From Pseudomonadota bacterium (GTDB taxonomy: Bacteria > Desulfobacterota > DSM-4660 > Desulfatiglandales > B25-G16): 10,712 nt of DNA. Below are positions 1 through 7,489 of the stretch, one piece after another. Under the pieces are notes generated by a model. The model had not been told where the DNA came from and ran no database searches. It saw only the letters and a list, made by a program, of their open reading frames with translations. Each line of letters begins with the position of its first letter. Position 1 is the first letter of the stretch. The position numbers and the translations under genes are program-made. The stretch lies in NCBI GenBank assembly GCA_015223015.1, contig JADFWK010000108.1, forward strand, positions 1 to 10,712, given 5' to 3'.

Positions 1-1074
1 ACAAAAAATAATTTTGACCCTACTATATTTGACTATATGTATTTTGGGATAACCATTGCCCAGCATCACCTTTTTTATAGTCATACCTGGGCAGCAGCCC
101 TGTTAGTGAATGGTGCCAAGGATCTACCTGCCCTTATGGTCAACCAGGCATGCACTACATCAACTACCTGTATAAATCTTGCTGCCTCAGATATAGAACT
201 CGGAACATATCAGACAGGATTTGCCCTTATGACAGATCGCTGTTCCAATGGCCCACATACTGTCTGGCCACAGCCCTTTGGACCAGGTGGAGAAGTGGAG
301 TCAGAAAACTGGATGATGGACAATTTTAACAGTGATCCATGGGCAGGGCAAAAAATGATCCAGACAGCTGAAAATGTTGCCAAAGAGTTAGGAACAACTC
401 GGGAAGAGTGCGATGCTGTCACCTTAAGGAGATATGAACAATACCAGGATGCCCTGGCCAATGACCGTGCATTTCAAAAAAGATACATGTTTTCTCCAGA
501 GGTCAAAATCTCTAAGAAGAAAACCATGTTAGTAGAAGAAGATGAGGGTGTGACCCCAACCTCAGCCGAAGGCTTGGCCAGACTCAGACCTGTTGAACCA
601 GGGGGGGTCCATACCTTTGGTGCACAGACATTTCCTGCAGATGGAAACTGCGGTGTTATAGTGACCACTCGGGATAAGGCCAAAGAGCTAAGTGCAGATC
701 CAAATGTTGACATCCAGATTGTCTCATATGGGTTTTCAAGGGCAAAAAAGGGGTATATGGCTCAAGCCCCTGTCCCTGCTGCAGAGATGGCACTTGAAAA
801 GGCAGGGATAAAAGTAGGCGATCTAAAGGCCGTCAAAACACATCAACCCTTTGCCATAAATGACATCTATATGGCCGCCAAAATGGGTATGGATGTTAAT
901 TGGATGAACAATTACGGAAACTCTATGATATATGGTCACCCTCAAGCTCCAACAGCGGGCAGGATAATTGTCGAGCTATTAGAAGAGACCGTTATGCTTG
1001 GCGGTGGGTATTGTCTTTGGGCAGGGTGCGCCGCTGGCGATACAGGAGCAGCCCTGGTTTTCAAGATAGGCTGA
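1..1074 (+). CDS. Thiolase-family acyl-CoA acetyltransferase, 5' end outside window
   Basis: The reading frame is open from base 1 through the first ATG (37), so the gene is cut by the window edge. About 40 N-terminal residues are probably missing, judging from the usual position of the nucleophilic Cys near residue 89. Counting from the ATG, NQACTTS (C39) is the acyl-accepting cysteine block, YGHPQAP carries the catalytic His, and GCAAGDTG near the C-terminus holds the second catalytic Cys. These are the three active-site blocks of thiolases, which cleave or condense 3-ketoacyl-CoA with CoA. The usual NEAF block reads HQPF, somewhat like the HDCF of SCP-2-type thiolases, so the substrate need not be acetoacetyl-CoA. 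The protein is soluble with no signal peptide. The gene converges on a BcrD-like gene, and a hairpin lies just past its stop. Family assignment is firm; substrate is unknown. Confidence 0.9.
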   Translation, partial: TKNNFDPTIFDYMYFGITIAQHHLFYSHTWAAALLVNGAKDLPALMVNQACTTSTTCINLAASDIELGTYQTGFALMTDRCSNGPHTVWPQPFGPGGEVESENWMMDNFNSDPWAGQKMIQTAENVAKELGTTREECDAVTLRRYEQYQDALANDRAFQKRYMFSPEVKISKKKTMLVEEDEGVTPTSAEGLARLRPVEPGGVHTFGAQTFPADGNCGVIVTTRDKAKELSADPNVDIQIVSYGFSRAKKGYMAQAPVPAAEMALEKAGIKVGDLKAVKTHQPFAINDIYMAAKMGMDVNWMNNYGNSMIYGHPQAPTAGRIIVELLEETVMLGGGYCLWAGCAAGDTGAALVFKIG

Positions 1075-1262
1075 TCAAAGTTATAAGTGGCTAAAGTAGT
1101 TAAAGTCAAAAGGTAAAACTGCTTTATGTAGTTTCCTTTTTAACTTTAGCTCATTTTAAACCCCGGCCCAGTCTTGGCATATAGGCTTATCAGGCTGATT
1201 CGATCACGTGCTGGATTATAGATTTAGTAGGCTGATTAGAGTGCATAGCGCCAGGGCGGGCT
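1075..1262. other. Convergent intergenic region with repeats
   Basis: This 188-bp gap separates the converging thiolase and BcrD-like genes and shows no coding potential. It holds the imperfect hairpin at 1090-1150, a copy of the TTTAGCTCA-type repeat, and two copies of AGGCTGATT (near 1192 and 1230). The right edge runs into another copy of the repeat family that overlaps the end of the BcrD-like gene. Confidence 0.6.
1090..1150. terminator. Imperfect long hairpin, probable bidirectional terminator
   Basis: Outer arms GCTAAAG (1090-1096) and CTTTAGC (1144-1150) are complementary. Inside them AAAAGG and AAACT pair with AGTTT and CCTTTT around a loop of about 9 nt (GCTTTATGT), and TTAAA can pair with TTTAA with bulges. 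It lies 16 bp past the thiolase stop, between converging genes. The A/T-rich arms give U-runs on both strands, as expected of a bidirectional terminator. The stem is interrupted and AT-rich, so its strength is uncertain; it could instead be just a repeat element. Confidence 0.5.
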
Positions 1263-2045
1263 TTAGGCACTTTTAACTTTTTCTCGGGCTATGACAGCCG
1301 CCCCAAGGGCGGCTGTCAGGTGCGGCTCAGGTGGTACCACAATATCAAAACCAGTTATCTCTTCAACCGCCTTGACGAGACCGATATCTCTGGACCCGCC
1401 CCCAACCAGGGAAAAATCTCTTTCAATTCCCACCCTCTCGGCCAGGCTATGAAGCTGTGCTGCCAAGGCTCGATGAATCCCGGCCAGAAGGTCTTCCTTT
1501 GCTACCCCCTCCGCTACCCGTGACACTGCCTCGGTCTCTGCAAAAACAGCACAACCAGTATTAAAATCGACCCTCTTTTGCGATTTCAAGGATAATTCGC
1601 CTATATCCTCCAGCCTTATATGCAACACCTTAGCAATTACCTGCAAAACCCTTGCAGATCCTCCTGCGCATTTGCCGCTCAATAAGAAGCTTAGAGAGTT
1701 TCCTCTTTCATCAATTCGAAAGGCCTTACTGAAGAGATCGCCAACATCAACTACTGTTCTCACCGATGGGGAAAGATAAAAGATCCCCCTGCTGTGGCAT
1801 GATATGTCTGTCACTACCTCATCTGCATAGGTCACACTCCGTGCACCGTATCCAGTAGCAATGGTGTAAACCATACGCTTTGACAATTGATCCGCCCTGG
1901 ACAATAACGCCTTGTTAACCCTCTCAGCGGTGAGCTGATAATTCCCTCCAGAGGGAACTACGTAGGATCCCCCTATCTCATCATCAAACATGATCACGCC
2001 CTTTGAATAGGCAGAACCAATATCAATTCCCACACAACACTGCAT
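1263..2045 (-). CDS. BadF/BadG/BcrA/BcrD-family ATPase, BcrD-like
   Basis: An ASKHA-fold ATPase of about 260 aa. The phosphate-1 loop reads GIDIGSAYSK at the N-terminus. Two cysteines sit in GKCAGGSA and TGCAVFAETE, the positions that bridge a [4Fe-4S] cluster between subunits in 2-hydroxyacyl-CoA dehydratase activators and benzoyl-CoA reductase. GGGSRD and the C-terminal GAAVIAREK complete the fold. The second phosphate motif is VVDVGDLFSK, not the GGQD of dehydratase activators. That and a following DERG recall the BcrD/BadG subunit of ATP-dependent benzoyl-CoA reductase. An upstream in-frame GTG at 2057 is possible, but AGGTG lies 9 nt before the ATG at 2045, so I prefer that start. It begins 41 bp after the second permease on the same strand and may be co-transcribed with the exporter. 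No reductase or dehydratase partner is in the window. Its last codons and stop lie inside a repeat unit. Confidence 0.85.
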   Translation of the reverse strand: MQCCVGIDIGSAYSKGVIMFDDEIGGSYVVPSGGNYQLTAERVNKALLSRADQLSKRMVYTIATGYGARSVTYADEVVTDISCHSRGIFYLSPSVRTVVDVGDLFSKAFRIDERGNSLSFLLSGKCAGGSARVLQVIAKVLHIRLEDIGELSLKSQKRVDFNTGCAVFAETEAVSRVAEGVAKEDLLAGIHRALAAQLHSLAERVGIERDFSLVGGGSRDIGLVKAVEEITGFDIVVPPEPHLTAALGAAVIAREKVKSA

Positions 2046-2086
2046 AATATCTTTCACCTATCTCAGGTTTATCTCATGCGACTGTC

Positions 2087-3208
2087 TTAATCCAGCCTCT
2101 TTCTAAACCTTTTGACCGCGCTTGCAAACACAATTAATCCGAGAACCATCAACGATAGGAATTCAGGCCAGAGCACCCCCAGGCCTACCCCCTTCAGAAA
2201 AATCCCCCTAATAATGATCAGGATATACCTCAAAGGATTCAAATAGGTGAGCCACTGAAACAGCGTTGGCATGCTGGCAATGGGGAACACAAAACCGCTG
2301 AGCATGAAAAATGGCATAATGAAAAAAAAGGTGGTCATCATGGCCTGCTGCTGTGTGGCAGAAACGGTAGATATGAATAGCCCGATACCCAACGTGCTCA
2401 GAAGGAAAAGACCTACGGCAGCAAGAAGGAGGAGAAAGTTCCCCTTCAGGGGGATGGAGAACCAGAAAATGGCGAAGGTGATGACAATAACCATGAGGGT
2501 CTGGGTGATGATGATATAGGGAATCGTCTTACCGAGAATAAGCTCAATGGGCTTTAACGGTGTAACGATGAGCTGCTCAATGGTACCCGCTTCCTTCTCA
2601 CGAATAATGGCCATGGAGGTAAGAAGAAGAGAGAGGATCATGATCAAAATGGCCACGATACCTGGCACATAGAAGTTCCTGCTATCCAGGTTCGGGTTAT
2701 ACCACGTTCGTATTCGAGCATCTATTTTTCCATAATTCATCTTTTGAGGGTATAGCTCCCTGATTAGGTTCTGGTTCAATCTGTCCAGAACAAGCGAAGT
2801 GTATGCGATTTTCACAGAAGCCATGTTGCTCATGCTCCCGTCGGCCAGGATCTGAATAGGTGAGGAATCTCCTCTCCTGATGAGCTCGCTGAAATCAGGC
2901 CCAATCTTAACGGCCAGATCAACCCTTCTCCTTAACAATATCTCTTCAAGCTCCTTGGGATGATCCTTATAGTGGGTTATACGGAATGTCTGGTTTGCAT
3001 CAAAGGCATCCCTTAGCATACGGCTCTCTCGTGTGCGCGACTGGTCAACAATCCCAACCCTCACATCTCGCACGTCTGTGCTGAGCACATACCCGAAAAC
3101 AAGCAATTGAACAAATGGAGCAATAATTAACAGTGGCCTGTTCTTTTTGTCCCTGAAAAGCTGGATAAATTCCTTTCGAACCAGTTCCCGGATCCTGATC
3201 CAGTTCAT
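2087..3208 (-). CDS. ybhR: ABC-2 type permease, YbhR-like
   Basis: A 373-aa inner-membrane permease with the ABC-2 layout. One N-terminal membrane helix (about 24-42) is followed by a large extracytoplasmic domain (about 45-175) and then five helices (about 179-202, 226-251, 257-282, 289-310, 346-365). The REKEAGTIEQL segment after the second helix is the characteristic cytoplasmic coupling region contacting the ATPase. It should form a heterodimer with the permease encoded just upstream. The ATG is 1 bp past that gene's stop and has GAGGGA 7 nt before it, so translation is probably coupled. It is last of the five exporter genes, as in E. coli ybhGFSR. Substrate unknown: E. coli relatives are linked to drug and cation export, which need not apply here. 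Confidence 0.9.
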   Translation of the reverse strand: MNWIRIRELVRKEFIQLFRDKKNRPLLIIAPFVQLLVFGYVLSTDVRDVRVGIVDQSRTRESRMLRDAFDANQTFRITHYKDHPKELEEILLRRRVDLAVKIGPDFSELIRRGDSSPIQILADGSMSNMASVKIAYTSLVLDRLNQNLIRELYPQKMNYGKIDARIRTWYNPNLDSRNFYVPGIVAILIMILSLLLTSMAIIREKEAGTIEQLIVTPLKPIELILGKTIPYIIITQTLMVIVITFAIFWFSIPLKGNFLLLLAAVGLFLLSTLGIGLFISTVSATQQQAMMTTFFFIMPFFMLSGFVFPIASMPTLFQWLTYLNPLRYILIIIRGIFLKGVGLGVLWPEFLSLMVLGLIVFASAVKRFRKRLD

Positions 3209-3209
3209 C

Positions 3210-4343
3210 TCACATTCCCTCTTTCTTCAACATCGCAAAACCAATCTTTGAAAGGACCATCAACATGCCAACCAGCACAAGGTAGCTCGGCCATAGATGA
3301 TAAAGCCCCAGGCTTCGGAGATACAGTCCATTGAGTATATCTATGAAATAGGTTGCCGGGACGATATACGTCAGCATTTGAAATATCTTGGGCATATTCT
3401 CCACAGGAAATACGAAATTCGAAAGCAGCAAGGAAGGCAAAAAAGTGATCAGTATGGCCATTTGGTTCGCTACCAACTGCGATTTTGTGACAATGGAAAT
3501 GAGAAGACCCAGACTCAGGGCTACCGATATATAAAGAGTGGAGGCAAGAACCATCAACCAAAAGCTGGATTTCATGACAACACCAAAGAGCACCTGCCCC
3601 ATAAAAACTGCCACAAGTACATCAGTCAGTGCAATGAGGAAGTAAGGAATGGCCTTGCCTATCAAGAATTCCCCTCCGCGGATGGGTAGCGAGCGTATGG
3701 TTTCCATTGTTCCGTTTTCGTACTCACGGGCGATCACCAGGGAGGTCAACATAGCCCCCACAATCATGATAATGATGGCAATAATGCCAGGAACGATGAA
3801 GTTCTGGCTCTCCAGATCCTCGTTGAACCAGACCCGTATCCGTCCGTCCACCGGAGGTTTTATCCTCTCCTTTCCTGTACGGTTAAGAAAATCGAGGAGT
3901 CGATCACGATTGTAAGCCTCCACGAATGCTGTGATGTAACCCCTCGACAAACCCGCAAAATTGGGGTCGCTGCCGTCAAGCAACACCTGCATCTGGGCCT
4001 CACGATCTGCCTTGATATCCTCGGTCCAGTCCGGTGGGATGATTATGGCCATCGTTGTCGATCCTTGGTCAAGGTATCTAATAGCAGCAACGGTATCCGT
4101 GAGATGGTGAATGACGTCAAAATAGGAGGAGGCATTGAGTTTCCGAATAAAATCACGACTCAATTCGGTCCTATCATGATCCACTACCACGGTTCTAACA
4201 TTATCAACATCCAGGCTCAGGGCATAACCGAACATGAGAATCAGAAGCAGTGGGATAATAAAGGCCAAATACATACTCCTGAAGTCCCTGATCAGATGGT
4301 AAAATTCCTTACGGGAAACAGCCTTGATATTTATCAGGTTCAA
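3210..4343 (-). CDS. ybhS: ABC-2 type permease, YbhS-like, TTG start
   Basis: A 377-aa permease, paralogous to the next gene. It has a first helix at about 25-43, an extracytoplasmic domain to about 180, and five more helices (about 182-205, 230-255, 260-285, 293-313, 350-372). REYENGTMETI after helix 2 is the ABC-2 coupling motif, and FNEDLESQNFIVPG before it is typical of the YbhS group. The start is TTG: TTGA fuses this start with the TGA stop of the upstream ATPase (4-bp overlap), and GGGAG lies 6 nt before it. Tight coupling fits obligate stoichiometry of ATPase and permease. It is expected in the inner membrane as a heterodimer with the YbhR-like protein. Confidence 0.9.
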   Translation of the reverse strand: MNLINIKAVSRKEFYHLIRDFRSMYLAFIIPLLLILMFGYALSLDVDNVRTVVVDHDRTELSRDFIRKLNASSYFDVIHHLTDTVAAIRYLDQGSTTMAIIIPPDWTEDIKADREAQMQVLLDGSDPNFAGLSRGYITAFVEAYNRDRLLDFLNRTGKERIKPPVDGRIRVWFNEDLESQNFIVPGIIAIIIMIVGAMLTSLVIAREYENGTMETIRSLPIRGGEFLIGKAIPYFLIALTDVLVAVFMGQVLFGVVMKSSFWLMVLASTLYISVALSLGLLISIVTKSQLVANQMAILITFLPSLLLSNFVFPVENMPKIFQMLTYIVPATYFIDILNGLYLRSLGLYHLWPSYLVLVGMLMVLSKIGFAMLKKEGM

Positions 4344-5110
4344 CTATCTCTCCCGGACATCAATTCTATAAACACATCATTAAGGTCAGCCTCAGGAGTG
4401 TCGGGAAATACCTCGCCAACGATCTTTGAAGGGCTGCCCGTGACCACTATCTTTCCCTCATCAATCATAACAATCCGCTCACAGTTTCGAGCCTCATCCA
4501 TGTAATGTGTGGTCACAAACACCGTCACTCCTTCCCCGGCCAGGTTATCGATAAATTCCCAAAAATGCCGTCGGGTGATAGGATCTACCCCTGAGGTGGG
4601 TTCATCCAGGAAAAGGATTTCAGGCCGGTGAAGCAAAGCGCAGCCCAGGGCTAAACGCTGTCGCCATCCAGGAGGCAATTCTCGGGTGATGCGATCTCTG
4701 ACATCATGCAATCGCGTCATATCAAGCACCCATTCAATTCTATCCTTCCACTGCTCTGGCGGCACCTCGTAGACCCCCAGATAAAAGCGGATATTTTCAA
4801 AGGGGGTCAGATCATCGTACAGGGAAAATTTTTGTGACATATATCCTATTGAGTGCTTGATTCCCTCTGCCTCAGAGAAGATATCATGACCTGCAACCCT
4901 GCCATAACCGGAGGTGGGGGTTATAATGCCGCAGAGCATGCGGATGGTGGTGGATTTTCCTGCACCGTTTGGGCCCAAAAACCCAAAGACCTCCCCTTTC
5001 TTGACAGAGAAGGAGATCTTGTCGACTGCCACAAATCGGCCGAACCTCTTTTCAAGGTCCTTCACATAAACTACATCAGAGCCCGAACCGGTCATGAATA
5101 AGTCCCTCAT
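4340..5110 (-). CDS. ybhF: ABC transporter ATPase, equivalent to the C-terminal half of YbhF
   Basis: A 256-aa nucleotide-binding subunit. Walker A is GPNGAGKST (46-54), the Q-loop Gln is in MSQKF (Q93), Walker B with catalytic Glu is ILFLDE (165-170), the D-loop is SGVDP, and the switch His is in TTHYMDE (H202). The signature is degenerate, ELPPGWRQ instead of LSGGQ. The second half of E. coli YbhF has a similar LPLGFKQ-like sequence, so this is a family trait rather than damage. It powers the two ABC-2 permeases downstream, probably pairing with the neighbouring ATPase. Its 5' end overlaps that gene by 35 bp. Two starts are plausible: ATG 5110 (AAGGAAG just upstream) or ATG 5095, giving a protein five residues shorter with GAGGG 8 nt before it. 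Confidence 0.9.
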   Translation of the reverse strand: MRDLFMTGSGSDVVYVKDLEKRFGRFVAVDKISFSVKKGEVFGFLGPNGAGKSTTIRMLCGIITPTSGYGRVAGHDIFSEAEGIKHSIGYMSQKFSLYDDLTPFENIRFYLGVYEVPPEQWKDRIEWVLDMTRLHDVRDRITRELPPGWRQRLALGCALLHRPEILFLDEPTSGVDPITRRHFWEFIDNLAGEGVTVFVTTHYMDEARNCERIVMIDEGKIVVTGSPSKIVGEVFPDTPEADLNDVFIELMSGRDS

Positions 5111-5879
5111 CCACTTCCTTGATGCGATGAATCATGGCCTCTTCCAGATTGGGGTAATGGGACCGAAATTCCTCCGGATTTGCTATCTCGAGAATACGGG
5201 ATTCGTGCATGAGGGCCAGGTGATCGCATTTTTCCCCCTCATCCAGGTAGGCAGTAGAAATCAGGATTGTCATACCCTCCTGCCTCATTTCGGCAAGAAT
5301 GTCCCAAAACTCCTGCCGCGATACAGGGTCAACGCCGTTAGTGGGTTCATCCAGAATCAGGACCTTTGGCTGATGGACCAGAACGCAGGCAAGACCCAGC
5401 TTCTGTTTCATGCCACCAGAAAGGGCTCCGGCCAGCCTATCAACAAAAGGCAGAAGATTGGAAAAGCCCAGATATCGCTTTCTCCTTTTCCCCCTCTCGG
5501 CACCAAAGATGCCAAAAATATCCATGAAAAAATCGATATTTTCCCCTGCAGTCAGATCCTGGTAAAGCCCGAAACGCTGCGGCATATAACCGATCAGGGG
5601 CTTGACCCTCATTTTTTGACGCGCCACATCAAGGCCATCTATCACGATTTTTCCAAAGGATGGCTTGACCATGGTTGCCACCATCCGAAGCAGCGTTGAT
5701 TTTCCCGCACCATCAGAGCCCACAAGACCAAATATGCTCCCCGGTGCCACCTCAAGGCTCACATGGTTTACTGCCTCAATTGAGCCAAAGTGCTTGGAAA
5801 CATCTTCTAATTGAACGAGGGGGGTTCCTAGCGGTGGGGAATCTGTGTTTCTGGAATAGTCATTACCGTAACCAGGCAT
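5076..5879 (-). CDS. ybhF: ABC transporter ATPase, equivalent to the N-terminal half of YbhF
   Basis: A 267-aa nucleotide-binding subunit. Walker A is GSDGAGKST (54-62; the GxDGAGK form is typical of YbhF N-halves), the Q-loop is MPQRF (Q101), the signature is a canonical LSGGMKQ (153-159), Walker B is VLILDE, and the D-loop is NGVDP. The switch-His position reads STAYLDE, so the His is replaced by Ala210. E. coli YbhF has Ser there. It complements the second ATPase, which keeps the His but lacks the signature. The gene starts inside the end of the HlyD-type gene (17-bp overlap) and overlaps the next ATPase by 35 bp, consistent with a polycistronic exporter operon. The first 19 or so residues are a non-conserved lead-in. 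Confidence 0.9.
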   Translation of the reverse strand: MPGYGNDYSRNTDSPPLGTPLVQLEDVSKHFGSIEAVNHVSLEVAPGSIFGLVGSDGAGKSTLLRMVATMVKPSFGKIVIDGLDVARQKMRVKPLIGYMPQRFGLYQDLTAGENIDFFMDIFGIFGAERGKRRKRYLGFSNLLPFVDRLAGALSGGMKQKLGLACVLVHQPKVLILDEPTNGVDPVSRQEFWDILAEMRQEGMTILISTAYLDEGEKCDHLALMHESRILEIANPEEFRSHYPNLEEAMIHRIKEVDEGLIHDRFGL

Positions 5880-7029
5880 CGGCAGGCATCCCTGATTTCA
5901 ATTCAAGGTTCGGATTGGGAATGGCAACCTTTACCAGGTATACAAGTTTGACCCGCTCTTTATGGGTCTGTATGATTTTTGGTGTGAATTCCCCCTCAGG
6001 AGAGATAAATGAAACCTTTCCCTGGTAGACCTTGTCAGGAAAGGTATCTACCCTTACTTCAACACTCTGGCCTGGCTTAACCTTCCCAATTTCTGTCTCG
6101 TCAACAAATATTTTGAGATCAACCGATGATAGGTCAGCGAGAGAAAAGACCTCCCTTCCAGGCAAAACCACTTCACCCAACTCGACATTGCGACTGGTTA
6201 TTATTCCCTTGAAAGGTGCCCTTAATTGAGCATATCTCAACTGGATCTCTGCTAGTTTAAGCGCTGATTGGACTGCCTTAACCTGAGCTAATGCTGCCTC
6301 AACTTCCCTTTCTGCTGCATCAATCCTCTTCAGATTACCCCGTGCCTGCTTCAACATGGCCCTGCCTTCAGCGACTCTGGCCCGCGCAGTCTGAATAGTC
6401 TCCTTCCTCACCCCTTCTGTTAACAATCCGAGGGTTTCTTTGGCCCTCTCAAACTCCTTCGAAGCGGTTTCATATTTGAGTTTTACCGTATCCCATTGCT
6501 TTTCTGAAACAAGTGCTTTTTCAAAGAGTTTCTCAAACCTTTCTTTGTCTTTCTTGGCTTCTTCCATGATATCTTTTGCATTCAAAAATGCGAGACGAGC
6601 CCGTTCTATCTCCTGCTCACGAGAACCGGCCTCCAGCTCTTGTAATTGCGAGAGGAGCACCTTTACCCCTGCCTCTGCGCGTGCCACATCATCTGGAAGC
6701 GTCTCCTTATACACCTCCAAAACCGTCTCTACTCTTTGCAAATTCTTCTCAGAGCCCTCCACATGAGCCTTTGCCTGCTCGTACCTGGCCTGGTATTCCG
6801 ATTTATCAAGCATTGCCAGGGTTTGATCTCTTTCAACAAGCTGCCCCTCATCTACGAGAATCTCAACAATTCGCCCGCTAACCTGAAAGGCCAATTGTGC
6901 ATTTCTCGCCTCAATAGTGCCGGAATAATATAATTCTGTGACCTGAGCATTCCGCTGTCCGAAGTATACAAAAACCCCTACTCCAAAAAGCACGACAAAG
7001 AAGATTATGATGACCAGTCGTTTCTTCAC
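5863..7029 (-). CDS. HlyD-family periplasmic adaptor (membrane-fusion protein), YbhG-like
   Basis: About 388 aa. An N-terminal membrane anchor (roughly residues 4-24, flanked by KKR) is followed by the first half of a lipoyl-like domain (QVSGRIVEILVDEGQLVERDQ). A long charged coiled coil rich in Ala, Glu and Lys (about 80-270) comes next, then the second lipoyl half (LRAPFKGIITSRNVELGE) and a beta-barrel region (about 300-388). This is the standard adaptor layout linking an inner-membrane pump to a TolC-like channel. It is longer than E. coli YbhG (about 330 aa) because of an extended coiled coil. Start: GGAGG is only 1 nt before ATG 7035 but 7 nt before in-frame GTG 7029, so GTG is preferred. 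It is first gene of the exporter operon. No outer-membrane partner is in the window. Confidence 0.9.
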   Translation of the reverse strand: MKKRLVIIIFFVVLFGVGVFVYFGQRNAQVTELYYSGTIEARNAQLAFQVSGRIVEILVDEGQLVERDQTLAMLDKSEYQARYEQAKAHVEGSEKNLQRVETVLEVYKETLPDDVARAEAGVKVLLSQLQELEAGSREQEIERARLAFLNAKDIMEEAKKDKERFEKLFEKALVSEKQWDTVKLKYETASKEFERAKETLGLLTEGVRKETIQTARARVAEGRAMLKQARGNLKRIDAAEREVEAALAQVKAVQSALKLAEIQLRYAQLRAPFKGIITSRNVELGEVVLPGREVFSLADLSSVDLKIFVDETEIGKVKPGQSVEVRVDTFPDKVYQGKVSFISPEGEFTPKIIQTHKERVKLVYLVKVAIPNPNLELKSGMPADAWLR

Positions 7030-7051
7030 GCCCATTCCTCCAAGAGTGATA

Positions 7052-7081
7052 TCTATACCATTTCACCCGCTTACTATGCAA
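7052..7081 (-). promoter_or_regulatory. Candidate promoter of the exporter operon
   Basis: Read on the minus strand, TTGCAT (7081-7076) is followed after 18 bp by TATAGA (7057-7052), with the HlyD GTG start 23 bp further. The -10 is fair and the -35 is poor. It is the best sigma-70-like match in the 70 bp upstream of the operon. Transcription could also enter from further upstream. Confidence 0.3.
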
Positions 7082-7110
7082 TTCCAAAAATCCCTCAGCG
7101 CCACCCTGCT

Positions 7111-7296
7111 TCAGGCCAGAATACCTTCCTTTCCATCCAGGGTATTTATGGAAAAGCCGACCCTTCTGCCTTTCCCTTTTATCTCTCGCGTAAAAAAACC
7201 AGTTACCGGTCTCTCAATTCTACTCACAACCTTTTCTATCAAGGTTGATTTCCCGCATCTGGGTGGACCGGTTATTGGAATATTCGTTTTTGTCAT
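7111..7296 (-). pseudogene. Truncated THEP1-type nucleoside-triphosphatase remnant
   Basis: Only about 61 residues remain, from MTKTNIPITG to a TGA after DGKEGILA. They match the N-terminal third of THEP1 (NTPase_1) proteins: a P-loop GPPRCGKST, then RPVTGFFTREI and GRRVGFSINTLDGKEG, which correspond to the family's GFYTxEI...RVGF...LDG blocks. Full-length members are about 170-180 aa with Walker B and further motifs, none of which follows here. In the reading frame after the TGA I see no family sequence, and the exporter gene starts about 80 bp later. There is no clear ribosome-binding site. The open frame extends upstream to ATG 7377, but that part is not conserved. Most likely a deletion remnant that cannot make a working NTPase. 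Confidence 0.65.
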
Positions 7297-7450
7297 CAAA
7301 GTTATTTTGTGTCCGTTGATAGTTTCTAGTTGTTTCAGAATTCTGGCACTCGGAAGCCGTTGCGGAAAGGATAACATCAGTCAAATCCATAAGATAGGAT
7401 ATAGAGTTCAACCACTCCCATATCTTGCTTATCACCGGAAAAAAAGATAC

Positions 7451-7478
7451 AACTGACCACTGACAACGGACAACCGAC
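7451..7478. repeat. Heptanucleotide tandem repeat, four degenerate copies
   Basis: Four adjacent 7-mers: AACTGAC, CACTGAC, AACGGAC, AACCGAC. They lie 11 bp past the stop of the CheR-family gene, in the gap before the THEP1 remnant. On the minus strand this reads as GTCNGTT-type units. It resembles the short tandemly repeated sequences dispersed in some bacterial genomes. No gene is encoded. Confidence 0.7.
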
Positions 7479-7489
7479 ATTACTCAAAA

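Noticed and set aside
1182..1240. AGGCTGATT direct repeat pair as an attachment site
   Set aside because: Only 9 bp, about 40 bp apart, with no integrase or tRNA nearby; probably chance.
5094..5699. A 201-codon plus-strand frame across the first ATPase gene
   Set aside because: It is antisense to a gene with all ABC ATPase motifs; its translation has no recognisable motif.
7007..7456. A 149-codon plus-strand frame over the THEP1 remnant and gap
   Set aside because: It is antisense to the P-loop remnant, has no ribosome-binding site of note and no family features.
7220..7480. An 86-codon minus-strand frame starting in the heptad repeat
   Set aside because: Its first residues (SVVRCQWSVVS) are just translation of the 7-bp repeat, and the rest overlaps the THEP1 remnant in another frame.
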